40,342 nt of DNA from NCBI GenBank assembly GCA_905612365.1, contig CAJQRP010000022.1, forward strand, positions 1-40,342, given 5' to 3'. The position numbers and the translations under genes were made by a program. Position 1 is the stretch's first letter. Every line of letters starts with the position of its first letter. Shown here one piece after another: positions 26,993 through 34,909 of the stretch. The DNA comes from an uncultured Candidatus Pelagibacter sp. GTDB taxonomy: Bacteria; Pseudomonadota; Alphaproteobacteria; Pelagibacterales; Pelagibacteraceae. The notes below the pieces were generated by a model. It searched no databases and had not been told where the DNA came from. It worked only from the letters and a program-made list of their open reading frames with translations.

Positions 26993-28107
26993 TAAATACT
27001 TTTGTTTAAATTGATTGCATATCTATCTGTCATACCTGAAATAAAATCAGCAATTGCTCTATTAGAGTCATTCTTTAATTGGTCGGCATTTAAGAATTTT
27101 TTGGGCTTATTCTTAATTTTATAAAAAAGTTTATTAACAATTTTTTTTCCTTCATTATTTTTTAGTAACACTTTCTTGTTGTTGTACATTTTGCTTCTTA
27201 GAAAAAACCTAACTTCTTTTTCAATTTTTAGAAATTTACTAGAAAAACATACCATTGGATTATCTAATTTATAAACATCATTTAAAGATTTAATCTTATT
27301 AGTTTTTAAATTATTTTTAGTATTTTTAATCAAATCTCTAACCATTAAATCAATTGAATCACGTATTATTTGATATATCAAAATATCTTTATTATTATTT
27401 TTAATATTGTTTTTGTGAGATTTATAAATATCTTTAAAAAAATTAATTTCAATCAAGTCGTTTAAATTAAACATTTTGGCTCTGATTCCATCTTGTATGT
27501 CATGATTATTATAGGCAATGTCATCAGAGATTGCTGATATTTGAGCCTCCAATGATCCAGAGTTAATAAAATTTATTTTATTCTTTAAACTTTTTAATCC
27601 AATCAACTTATTAACTTTAGATAGATCCTTAATTGGACCGTTGTGCTTTAATAATCCATCTAAAGTTTCTAATGTTAAGTTTAAGCCTTTAAATTTAAGG
27701 TATTTATGCTCAAGAAACATAATTATTCTTAAAGTTTGAAGATTGTGGTCAAAGCCTCCAAAGTTAACCATGCATTCACTAAGAGCTTCTTCTCCAGCAT
27801 GCCCAAAAGGTGTATGCCCCAAGTCATGTGCCAAACTTAAGGTTTCAGCTAGATCATCGTTTAAGCCTAAATGTTTAGCTATAGATCTTGCAATTTGCGC
27901 AACTTCAATCGAATGAGTAATTCTAGTTCTAAAGTGATCCCCTTCTGTATTAACAAAAACTTGTGTTTTATGCTTTAGCCTTCTGAATGAGGCACTATGA
28001 ATAATTCTATCCCTATCTCTTTGAAATGGTGTTCTATAAAGTGAATTGGCTTCTTTAAAAATACGGCCTTTGCTTTTAGATAGAGCTAAATTTGAGTAAT
28101 TATTCAT
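26992..28107 (-). CDS. dgt: Deoxyguanosinetriphosphate triphosphohydrolase (HD domain)
   Basis: Hydrolyses dGTP (and related dNTPs) to the nucleoside and triphosphate. The metal-binding HD motif is complete: His65 in RTRITHSIEV, His94-Asp95 in LAHDLGHTPFGHAGE, and the later Asp in ISDDIAYNNHDIQDG. The N-terminal RDRDRIIHSASFRRLKHKTQVF is the family signature. 371 residues fits the shorter alphaproteobacterial type 2 enzyme. It is first in the long minus-strand operon and divergent from the erpA-like gene with a 50-bp gap. Confidence 0.95.
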   Translation of the reverse strand: MNNYSNLALSKSKGRIFKEANSLYRTPFQRDRDRIIHSASFRRLKHKTQVFVNTEGDHFRTRITHSIEVAQIARSIAKHLGLNDDLAETLSLAHDLGHTPFGHAGEEALSECMVNFGGFDHNLQTLRIIMFLEHKYLKFKGLNLTLETLDGLLKHNGPIKDLSKVNKLIGLKSLKNKINFINSGSLEAQISAISDDIAYNNHDIQDGIRAKMFNLNDLIEINFFKDIYKSHKNNIKNNNKDILIYQIIRDSIDLMVRDLIKNTKNNLKTNKIKSLNDVYKLDNPMVCFSSKFLKIEKEVRFFLRSKMYNNKKVLLKNNEGKKIVNKLFYKIKNKPKKFLNADQLKNDSNRAIADFISGMTDRYAINLNKSI

Positions 28108-28157
28108 ACTTTAAATTTAATAAATTGATATTATATTAGTAATACCAGTGTTGTTAT

Positions 28158-28475
28158 ATGATTAAAGAAATTAAATTTACAGATAAAGCTATAAAACAGA
28201 TTAATAATTTGTTGTCTCAAAAAGATCCAGGGTCATTTTTTAGAATCGCTATTAAAGGTGGTGGTTGCTCGGGTTTTCAATATGAGTTTACTTTTGACAA
28301 AAAATTAGAAGCAGATGACTTAAAGCATGAAAATATTCTCATTGATAAAACTTCAGCAGACTTATTAAAAGGTTCAGAAGTAGACTTTGTCTCAGAACTA
28401 ATTGGCGATCAATTTAAAATCTCTAACCCACAAAGCAAATCTTCTTGCGGCTGTGGCGTTTCATTCTCAGTATAA
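28158..28475 (+). CDS. erpA: A-type iron-sulfur cluster carrier (ErpA/IscA)
   Basis: Fe-S cluster delivery protein with the three ligand cysteines: Cys37 in KGGGCSGFQYEF and Cys97/Cys99 in SSCGCGVSFSV. 105 residues is normal. In Alphaproteobacteria this gene often sits between dgt and xthA, as here. Whether it is ErpA or another A-type carrier cannot be settled from motifs alone. The stop overlaps the xthA start by one base (TAATG). Confidence 0.92.
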   Translation: MIKEIKFTDKAIKQINNLLSQKDPGSFFRIAIKGGGCSGFQYEFTFDKKLEADDLKHENILIDKTSADLLKGSEVDFVSELIGDQFKISNPQSKSSCGCGVSFSV

Positions 28476-29251
28476 TGATCATAACATCTTGGAATGTTAA
28501 TTCAGTTAGGGCAAGAATTGAAAATATTAAAGAATATCTGCAAAAATTTTCTCCAAATGTTGTCATGATGCAGGAAATTAAAACTCAAGACGAAACTTTT
28601 CCGTATGATGATTTTTCAGCATTAGATTATGAAAGTCATGTTTTTGGTCAAAAGAGTTATAATGGCGTTGCAATCATTTCTAAGCACAAACTAGAAAATG
28701 TCAGATTAGATTTGATTAAAGATAAATTAAAACAATCTAGAATTATTTCAGCAGAATTAAAGCATAAGAAGAAAAATATACAAATAATTAATATTTACAC
28801 ACCAAACGGTAATCCAGTAGATACTGATAAATATACTTATAAAAAAGAATGGTTAGATAGTTTAATTAAACAATTAAAAACTCTTTCAAAAAAAAATGAA
28901 AATATTATTTTAGCAGGTGATTTTAATATTCTTCCTTCAGCAGAAGATGCATATAATATTAAAGGGTTTGAAGATGATGCTTTGTATAGACTTGAGATAA
29001 GAAAAAAATTTAGAGAAATGATTAATCTGGGTTTCCATGATGCTTACCGTCATATTCATGGTGAAATAGAAGGTTATACTTATTGGGATTATATGAGAGG
29101 TGCTTGGCAAAAAAATAATGGATTAAGAATTGATCACTTCTTAGTATCAAATTCTTTATTAAATATAGTTAAGAATGTTAATATTAATAAAGACCCCAGA
29201 GGAAAAGAAAAACCTTCAGATCACACACCTATTGAAATTGAATTAACTTAA
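28475..29251 (+). CDS. xthA: Exodeoxyribonuclease III / AP endonuclease
   Basis: Cleaves DNA 5' to abasic sites and acts as a 3' exonuclease in base-excision repair. The EEP fold motifs are present: ITSWNVNSVRARI, MMQEIKTQD (metal-binding Glu), GDFNILPSAED, and C-terminal SDHTPIEIEL with the catalytic His. I place the start at ATG 28475, which gives the standard MIITSWNVNS N-terminus (258 residues); a TTG at 28445 lies inside erpA. It ends 9 bp inside the convergent dehydrogenase gene. Confidence 0.95.
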   Translation: MIITSWNVNSVRARIENIKEYLQKFSPNVVMMQEIKTQDETFPYDDFSALDYESHVFGQKSYNGVAIISKHKLENVRLDLIKDKLKQSRIISAELKHKKKNIQIINIYTPNGNPVDTDKYTYKKEWLDSLIKQLKTLSKKNENIILAGDFNILPSAEDAYNIKGFEDDALYRLEIRKKFREMINLGFHDAYRHIHGEIEGYTYWDYMRGAWQKNNGLRIDHFLVSNSLLNIVKNVNINKDPRGKEKPSDHTPIEIELT

Positions 29252-30241
29252 AGATTTAATTTTATTAACAAGTTCTTCATTAATATTTCTTGGACCTTTA
29301 TCTAGTCTATTTTTATGTCTTCTTTCTCCAGGAAGCCTAACACCATCCATAGCTGACATTTTACTAAAAAACTCATCAGCATGCTTGTCCCAACCTTTAC
29401 CAGAAATTTTCTCAGGTGAGATTGCGATAATAAATTCACCACCACTTGGAGGACCACCATCGTTATTATCTTTAGCAGCAGTTTCAAAACTAAAATTTTC
29501 ACCGATTAATGCACCAGCAAGTAATTCTACCATCATTGCTATACTTGATCCTTTGTAACCACCGAACGGTAATATAACTCCACCATCTGCAATTTCTCCA
29601 GGATCGGTAGTTTCTTTTCCATCTTTAGTTAAGCCAGTTCCAAGGGGTACTTTGTGCCCTTCTCTTTTTGCAATTTGAACTTCGCCCATAGCCATTGAAG
29701 CTGTTGCCATATCATAAACAACTGGAGTTTTACCCGGTCTTGGCCATGCAAAAGAAATTGGGTTTGTTCCATACAAAGGTTTTGTAGCACCTGCTGGAGC
29801 AACAGCTGGCTTATAAGAAGTACAAGCTATACCAACAAGTCCTGCCTCAGCTATAGCTTCAGTTTCAGGCCAAAGAGCTGCCATGTGATGTGAATTTTTT
29901 ATAGCAAGAACAGCGACACCATTTTTTTTAGCTAAATCAATAACCGCTGGTAGTCCTAAACTTAAAACCATTGGTGCAACAGCATTATTACCTAATACTT
30001 TAATAATACATGGAGCAACATTTTCTAATTCTGGTCTTGCTTTACCATTAATTTTTTTGCTTTTTAAACCAGCTACATAAGCTGGGAGTCTAAAAAGACC
30101 ATGTGATACAGAGCCATCTCTTTCAGCTCTCATGATTGTGTCTGCTAAAATACTGGCATTTTCATCATCACAACCATTAGCTAATAATGTTTTTTTAGCT
30201 AATTCTAATATTTCATTTAAAGTTAAGGAAACTGTATTCAC
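29243..30241 (-). CDS. Ldh_2 family NAD(P)H oxidoreductase, DpkA-like
   Basis: Member of the malate/L-lactate dehydrogenase-like (Ldh_2, YlbC) fold, 332 residues, cytoplasmic. The segment KNSHHMAALWPETE, then YGTNPISFAWPRPGKTPVVYDMATASMAMGEVQIAKREG, and LPFGGYKGSSIAMMVELLAG resemble the delta1-piperideine-2-carboxylate/delta1-pyrroline-2-carboxylate reductases (DpkA) more than malate or ureidoglycolate dehydrogenases. That would fit imino-acid metabolism from D-amino acids, trans-3-hydroxyproline or lysine. The subfamily call rests on recalled similarity. It overlaps xthA by 9 bp at the stop codons and lies 15 bp after the 132-aa membrane gene. Confidence 0.8.
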   Translation of the reverse strand: MNTVSLTLNEILELAKKTLLANGCDDENASILADTIMRAERDGSVSHGLFRLPAYVAGLKSKKINGKARPELENVAPCIIKVLGNNAVAPMVLSLGLPAVIDLAKKNGVAVLAIKNSHHMAALWPETEAIAEAGLVGIACTSYKPAVAPAGATKPLYGTNPISFAWPRPGKTPVVYDMATASMAMGEVQIAKREGHKVPLGTGLTKDGKETTDPGEIADGGVILPFGGYKGSSIAMMVELLAGALIGENFSFETAAKDNNDGGPPSGGEFIIAISPEKISGKGWDKHADEFFSKMSAMDGVRLPGERRHKNRLDKGPRNINEELVNKIKSLS

Positions 30242-30256
30242 ACAAACTATTAAATA

Positions 30257-30655
30257 TTATTTATGTTTACTTTTCAAATCCTTTTTTAAATCTTCGTGAT
30301 CACCTACCACATTATGATATTGACTTTTGGTTACATACTTTTCTAAAAAAGGTACTGCTAATAGAGGTAAGAATCCACCAAGAACAATTCCATAAGCTGC
30401 ACTTTTTAAGTTAGGATCAAGCATGGCTGCTATAAAGTCCGCTATAATATGAGCTAAAACTATTCCAATAATTCCAGCAATTGCACCGTTAGAAACTAAT
30501 TTTAAAAATCGGTTGATACTCCAACCTGAATAAAACCCAATTAATGGAATTAATGTATGTATGAAGCCGAAGATAAAACCTCTTAATATTCCGTATTCTT
30601 CTATAAGTTCTTCTAAAAAATGAAGAAATTCTGGTAATTCGTGTGCGTGTTCCAT
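30257..30655 (-). CDS. Unrecognised 132-aa membrane protein coupled to Fur-like regulator
   Basis: Not assigned to a family. The N-terminus is acidic with several histidines (MEHAHELPEFLHFLEEL). Three to four hydrophobic stretches follow (about residues 22-46, 53-75 and 84-104; Gly/Ile/Ala rich), and a basic, charged C-terminus ends it. The ATG overlaps the stop of the Fur/Zur-like gene by one base, and AGGAGA lies about 9 nt before it inside that gene, so the two are translationally coupled. A role in the regulated process (metal handling is one guess, from the His-rich start and the Fur-type partner) is inference only. Confidence 0.85.
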   Translation of the reverse strand: MEHAHELPEFLHFLEELIEEYGILRGFIFGFIHTLIPLIGFYSGWSINRFLKLVSNGAIAGIIGIVLAHIIADFIAAMLDPNLKSAAYGIVLGGFLPLLAVPFLEKYVTKSQYHNVVGDHEDLKKDLKSKHK

Positions 30656-31005
30656 TAGTTACATCTCCTACATATTGTTGAGACTTCAAGTTGAAACTTA
30701 CTGAAGTCATATTTTTTTATTGGGTTTTTTTTAAATATTGTTTCAAATAATTCTGAATTAAGCTCCTCTGTGTCTCCACAATCTCTACAAATAGCAATAG
30801 ATGGATTATGCTTAACATGTTCATGACTGCACAATACATAAGTCTTATTTTGATTGGATTTATGTATCTTATCCTCTTCTATTAGTTTTTTTAAAGATCT
30901 GTAAACAGCCATCGGTTGTATCTTCTTAAATTTTTGAAATTTATCTAATATTTCATAAGCAGTTAAATGCTTCTTGGATTTCTTAATTATATCAAAAACT
31001 AACAT
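30655..31005 (-). CDS. Fur family regulator, Zur-like
   Basis: Metal-responsive DNA-binding repressor family. The winged helix starts at VFDIIKKSKKHLTAYEIL; the recognition helix is IQPMAVYRSLKKLI. The dimerisation domain has metal-site histidines/cysteines (CSHEHVKHNP) and two structural zinc pairs, CRDC and CRRC, close to the C-terminus. This arrangement favours Zur over Fur. ATG 31005 gives 116 residues and lacks the usual first few residues; ATG at 31032 adds nine, but runs antisense to conserved-looking permease codons. The 132-aa gene follows with a one-base overlap. The PiT-like gene starts within tens of bases on the other strand, so there is almost no room for a normal operator. Confidence 0.82.
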   Translation of the reverse strand: MLVFDIIKKSKKHLTAYEILDKFQKFKKIQPMAVYRSLKKLIEEDKIHKSNQNKTYVLCSHEHVKHNPSIAICRDCGDTEELNSELFETIFKKNPIKKYDFSKFQLEVSTICRRCN

Positions 31006-31016
31006 TACTATATACG

Positions 31017-31958
31017 ATTGTTGGATTTGCATTAGCTGGATATAGTGTAATAGCAAATGACTCAATTCAAACACTGGGTACTTTTATTGCCTCAAAACAA
31101 AAATGGTTTAAATGGTATACGCTTGCAAGTGCAGCATCATTTGTACTGATCCTTGCTATTACTTGGGGCTGGTACAGTAATAATGGTGATATCTCATATG
31201 GAAGATTAACCCAAATACCTTACCAGGAAATTCAATGGTATCATGCTGTTGCACCAGGAATACTTTTGGTATTAACGAGATTTGGAATACCCGTTTCTAC
31301 AACTTTCTTAGTTTTATCTGCTTTTGCGTCAACTGTAATTCTTGAAAAAATGCTTATGAAAAGTGTTGTGGGCTATGGCCTTGCAGCAATAGCTGCATAC
31401 ATTTGTTGGATTATTATTTCAAAATTTATTAACGAAAAATTAGATGAAGTTGAAGATAAATGGATTGGTTTTTGGCGTAACTCAGTATGGTTTACTTCGG
31501 GTTTATTATGGTGGGCTTGGTTATCTCATGATGTAGCTAATATAGCTGTATATTTACCAAGACAATTAGATGTTACATTATTATTAATTGTTCTGGGTTA
31601 TTTTACAGTTTTATTATTTTATATTTTTTACATACATGGTGGAGCAATCCAAAAAGTAGTTTTAGAGAAAACTGGCACAAGATACGCTAGATCTGCAACA
31701 ATAATAAATATTATTTATGCTGGTGTTCTCTATTACTTTAAAGAACTTAATGACTTACCCATGTCTACAACTTGGGTGTTTGTTGGACTATTATGTGGAA
31801 GAGAATTAGCAATTGCTTCAATGAATAGTGATTATAAATTCAAATATGTTTTTCCACTTATCGGTAAAGACTTCCTTAAAATGACTTTGGGATTAACTGT
31901 GTCAGTAGCAATTGTATTAGCAATTCATTACATCATTATTCCAAACGGGTTTTTCTAA
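31017..31958 (+). CDS. PiT-like permease with no standard start codon
   Basis: Membrane protein of about 313 residues resembling PiT (inorganic phosphate) permeases. Two inverted halves are visible. The first has VIANDSIQTLGTFIASK and GIPVSTTFLVLSAF; the second has WLSHDVANIAVYLP and LPMSTTWVFVGL. These correspond to the GANDVANA and PVSTTH elements of PiT, with diverged residues, so the substrate may not be phosphate. The frame is open from a stop at 30984 but has no ATG, GTG or TTG before TTG at 31266, which would remove the whole first signature. The coordinate given uses ATT at 31017, the most plausible near-cognate start, and is uncertain. A frameshift or lost start is the alternative. 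It is divergent from the Zur-like gene. Confidence 0.7.
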   Translation: MVGFALAGYSVIANDSIQTLGTFIASKQKWFKWYTLASAASFVLILAITWGWYSNNGDISYGRLTQIPYQEIQWYHAVAPGILLVLTRFGIPVSTTFLVLSAFASTVILEKMLMKSVVGYGLAAIAAYICWIIISKFINEKLDEVEDKWIGFWRNSVWFTSGLLWWAWLSHDVANIAVYLPRQLDVTLLLIVLGYFTVLLFYIFYIHGGAIQKVVLEKTGTRYARSATIINIIYAGVLYYFKELNDLPMSTTWVFVGLLCGRELAIASMNSDYKFKYVFPLIGKDFLKMTLGLTVSVAIVLAIHYIIIPNGFF

Positions 31959-31985
31959 ATTATTGATTATTTTAATATATTGGGT

Positions 31986-33191
31986 TTATTTAATACGGCC
32001 ATATACATCTTGAAACCTTACAATATCACTTTCTTTTAATATTGATCCAACTTGAGCTTCAATAATTTTTACTGGTTTGTTGCCCGGATTTTCAATTCTA
32101 TGAATTGCCTCTAATGGAATAAAAATATGATCATTTTGTTTTTTAGAAAAACTATCTTTGTTAAGTGTAATTTTTGGTGTTCCTTGAGTAACCAGCCAGT
32201 GTTCAGATCTATGGTGATGTTTTTGTAAACTTAAAACACCTTTTGATTTAACAAATAATTCTTTAATTAAGAAACCTTTACCTTCAAATAAATTAACATA
32301 CCTACCCCATGGTCGGTAATAAACATTTTTTTTCTTATAATATTTAATCTTATTTTTGGCATACATTTTTAAGATCTCCTTCCAACTACCAAGATCTGAC
32401 CAAGGAATATCTAATTTAATTGCATTGATTTGTTTAGTTTTTTCTAAAATTGCATAATCAAATGATTTAGCAGTAGCTTTCTCAAAAGAGGTTTTATTTA
32501 AATAATAAGTGTTATCTTTAAGTCTCGCTTTTGAAACGGCATTAACACAATTTTTATATATTGTTGGTTGGTACTTTTTAAAGTTATTTATTATTGAGTC
32601 TTTTCTTAAAAAAAACATTCCAGAGTTCCAATACCCTTTTTGTTTAATCACTTGTTTAGCCTTAGCTTCAGTTGGTTTTTCAATAAATCTAGTTACTTTA
32701 TTAATATTTCCTTTAACTTTTTTTGTTATAAAATAACCATATTCGCTAGAAGGAACCGTTGGTTTAATGCCAAAAATAAATATATTTTGATCAGTTAAAT
32801 TGTCTTTATTTTTATTTATAGCTTTATTAAAAATACTTGCTTTTTCTATCAAATGATCAGCTGCAAAAAATATTAGGGGTTGTTCGTTTGGAATATCTTT
32901 AATTAATGCTGAAGCTAGAATTGCTGGTGCTGTATTTCTTTTAGAAGGCTCTAGTACTATTTTATAGTTTTTAACTTTAAACTTTTTTAAGTAACTTTTT
33001 ACTAATTTTAAGTACTTAGCGTTAGTACTGATAATTGGATAATCAAAAGTTGGACTTTTAACTCGTTCTAAAGTTTTTTCTAATAAACTCCATCCACCGA
33101 AATCAATGAATTGTTTTGCTAAATTATTTTTAGATTGTGACCAAAGTCTTGTTCCGGCTCCACCACATAAAATAACGGGTCTAATTTTCAT
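31986..33191 (-). CDS. manC: Mannose-1-phosphate guanylyltransferase / mannose-6-phosphate isomerase
   Basis: Makes GDP-mannose for surface polysaccharides. The N-terminal nucleotidyltransferase has ILCGGAGTRLWSQSKNNLAKQF, the FFAADHLIE metal/nucleotide motif, GYFITKK and FIEKPTEAKA. The C-terminal cupin isomerase domain (from about residue 290) has RPWGRYVNLFEG, LSLQKHHHRSEHWLVTQG and IPLEAIHRIENPG. At 401 residues it is shorter than the usual ~470 of the bifunctional type, with a compact linker. Its ATG overlaps the ilvD stop by one base, an unusual operon partner. Confidence 0.93.
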   Translation of the reverse strand: MKIRPVILCGGAGTRLWSQSKNNLAKQFIDFGGWSLLEKTLERVKSPTFDYPIISTNAKYLKLVKSYLKKFKVKNYKIVLEPSKRNTAPAILASALIKDIPNEQPLIFFAADHLIEKASIFNKAINKNKDNLTDQNIFIFGIKPTVPSSEYGYFITKKVKGNINKVTRFIEKPTEAKAKQVIKQKGYWNSGMFFLRKDSIINNFKKYQPTIYKNCVNAVSKARLKDNTYYLNKTSFEKATAKSFDYAILEKTKQINAIKLDIPWSDLGSWKEILKMYAKNKIKYYKKKNVYYRPWGRYVNLFEGKGFLIKELFVKSKGVLSLQKHHHRSEHWLVTQGTPKITLNKDSFSKKQNDHIFIPLEAIHRIENPGNKPVKIIEAQVGSILKESDIVRFQDVYGRIK

Positions 33192-34909
33192 TAAATATCA
33201 GCGTAAACTTTTACTTCTTTTCTTTTACCAGGATGAGTTGAAGCCCCCAAATAAGCTGGTCCTACTGTTTGAGCATATTTCCAAATAGTTCCAGATCCAA
33301 AGCTTGATTTTTTTGCTTTCCATTGTTTACGTCTTGTAGCTAATTGCGATTTAGTTAATCTAACGTTAATAGTCCCTTTTTTGGCATCTATATCAATAAC
33401 GTCACCATTACGTAAAAGAGCTAAAGGGCCTCCCAAGGCCGCCTCAGGGCCAACATGACCCACACAAAAACCTCTCGTAGCACCAGAAAACCTACCATCT
33501 GTAATTAGAGCAACCTTCTCACCCATACCTTGACCATAAATAGCACCAGTTGTTGATAGCATTTCTCTCATACCAGGTCCACCAACTGGTCCTTCATAAC
33601 GAATAATAATTACATCGCCCTCTTTATATTTTTTCTTTTGTACACAAGCCATTGCTGCTTCTTCATTATCAAAGCATCTTGCTTTGCCCGTAAATTGTAA
33701 TTTCTTTAAACCAGCAATTTTAACAATTCCACCATCAGGAGCTAAGTTACCTTTAAGACCAACAACACCACCATCTGGTGATAAAGGATTGTCATATGCT
33801 CTTAAAACTTTTTGCTTAGGATTAAATTTAATATTTTTTAAATTTTGTTTCATCGTTTTTCCAGTAACAGTCATGCAATCACCATGAATAAAACCACCAT
33901 CAAAAAGAGTTTTTAATAACATAGGAACACCACCAGCTAACCACATATCTTTTGCAACATATTTTCCACCTGGTTTTAAATCAGCAAGATAAGGAGTTTT
34001 TTTAAATATTTTAGCTACATCCATTAAATCAAACTTAATTCCAATTTCATTAGCAATAGCTGGTAAGTGTAACGCTGCATTAGTCGATCCACCTGTAGCA
34101 GCAACAATTGTTGCAGCATTTTCTAAAGATTTTTTTGTAACAATATCTCTTGGACGAATATTTTTTTCTAATAAGTTCATTACAGTCTTACCACTCAATA
34201 ATGCATATTTATCTCTTTCTTCGTAAGGAGCAGGTGTACCAGCTGAATAAGGTAAAGCTAAACCAATAGCTTCAGAAACGCAGGCCATAGTATTTGCAGT
34301 AAATTGTCCTCCACATGCACCTGCACTTGGACAAGCAACTAACTCTAGTTTTCTTAATTCTTTAGCAGACATTTTTCCTGCTGAGTGTTTTCCAACCGCT
34401 TCAAAAACATCAACAACAGTTACATCTTTACCTTTATATTGTCCTGGAAGTATTGATCCACCATAAATAAACACACTTGGCACATTTAATCTAACCATTG
34501 CCATCATTAAGGCAGGTAAAGATTTATCACAACCAGCAATACCAACTAGTGCATCATAACAATGACCACGTACAGTAAGCTCGGTTGAGTCGGCAATTAC
34601 TTCACGAGAAATTAATGATGACTTCATTCCTTCATGGCCCATGGCAATACCGTCAGTTACAGTTATTGTGCAAAATTCTCTAGGAGTTCCACCTGAAGCT
34701 CTAACACCTTTTTTAACTGATTGAGCTTGTCTCATTAAAGCAATATTACAAGGAGCAGCTTCATTCCAAGTAGACACAACACCAACAAATGGTTTTGATA
34801 CATCTTTTTCCGTTTCACCCATCGCATAATAAAAAGATCTATGTGGAGCTCTATCAGCACCTAATGAAGTATGTCTGCTTGGTAATTTCTTTTTGTTAAA
34901 TTTTGCCAT
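33191..34909 (-). CDS. ilvD: Dihydroxy-acid dehydratase
   Basis: Fe-S dehydratase converting 2,3-dihydroxy-isovalerate and -methylvalerate to the 2-keto acids in valine and isoleucine synthesis. Candidate cluster ligands are Cys54 (EAAPCNIA), Cys127 (GCDKSLPA) and Cys199 ([16 protein letters not shown]). [12 protein letters not shown] and [13 protein letters not shown] are also conserved. 572 residues is normal. The neighbouring valS uses the valine made by this pathway, a sensible pairing. One-base overlaps join it to valS upstream and manC downstream. No leader peptide or attenuator is visible. Confidence 0.96.
   Translation of the reverse strand: MAKFNKKKLPSRHTSLGADRAPHRSFYYAMGETEKDVSKPFVGVVSTWNEAAPCNIALMRQAQSVKKGVRASGGTPREFCTITVTDGIAMGHEGMKSSLISREVIADSTELTVRGHCYDALVGIAGCDKSLPALMMAMVRLNVPSVFIYGGSILPGQYKGKDVTVVDVFEAVGKHSAGKMSAKELRKLELVACPSAGACGGQFTANTMACVSEAIGLALPYSAGTPAPYEERDKYALLSGKTVMNLLEKNIRPRDIVTKKSLENAATIVAATGGSTNAALHLPAIANEIGIKFDLMDVAKIFKKTPYLADLKPGGKYVAKDMWLAGGVPMLLKTLFDGGFIHGDCMTVTGKTMKQNLKNIKFNPKQKVLRAYDNPLSPDGGVVGLKGNLAPDGGIVKIAGLKKLQFTGKARCFDNEEAAMACVQKKKYKEGDVIIIRYEGPVGGPGMREMLSTTGAIYGQGMGEKVALITDGRFSGATRGFCVGHVGPEAALGGPLALLRNGDVIDIDAKKGTINVRLTKSQLATRRKQWKAKKSSFGSGTIWKYAQTVGPAYLGASTHPGKRKEVKVYADI

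Noticed and set aside
30489-30710. 73-codon minus-strand open frame between the Zur-like gene and the membrane gene
   Set aside because: Different frame of two well-supported overlapping genes; composition looks random.
31266-31958. TTG at 31266 as start of the PiT-like gene
   Set aside because: It would cut off the ANDSIQTLG signature and an apparent membrane segment that are encoded in frame upstream.
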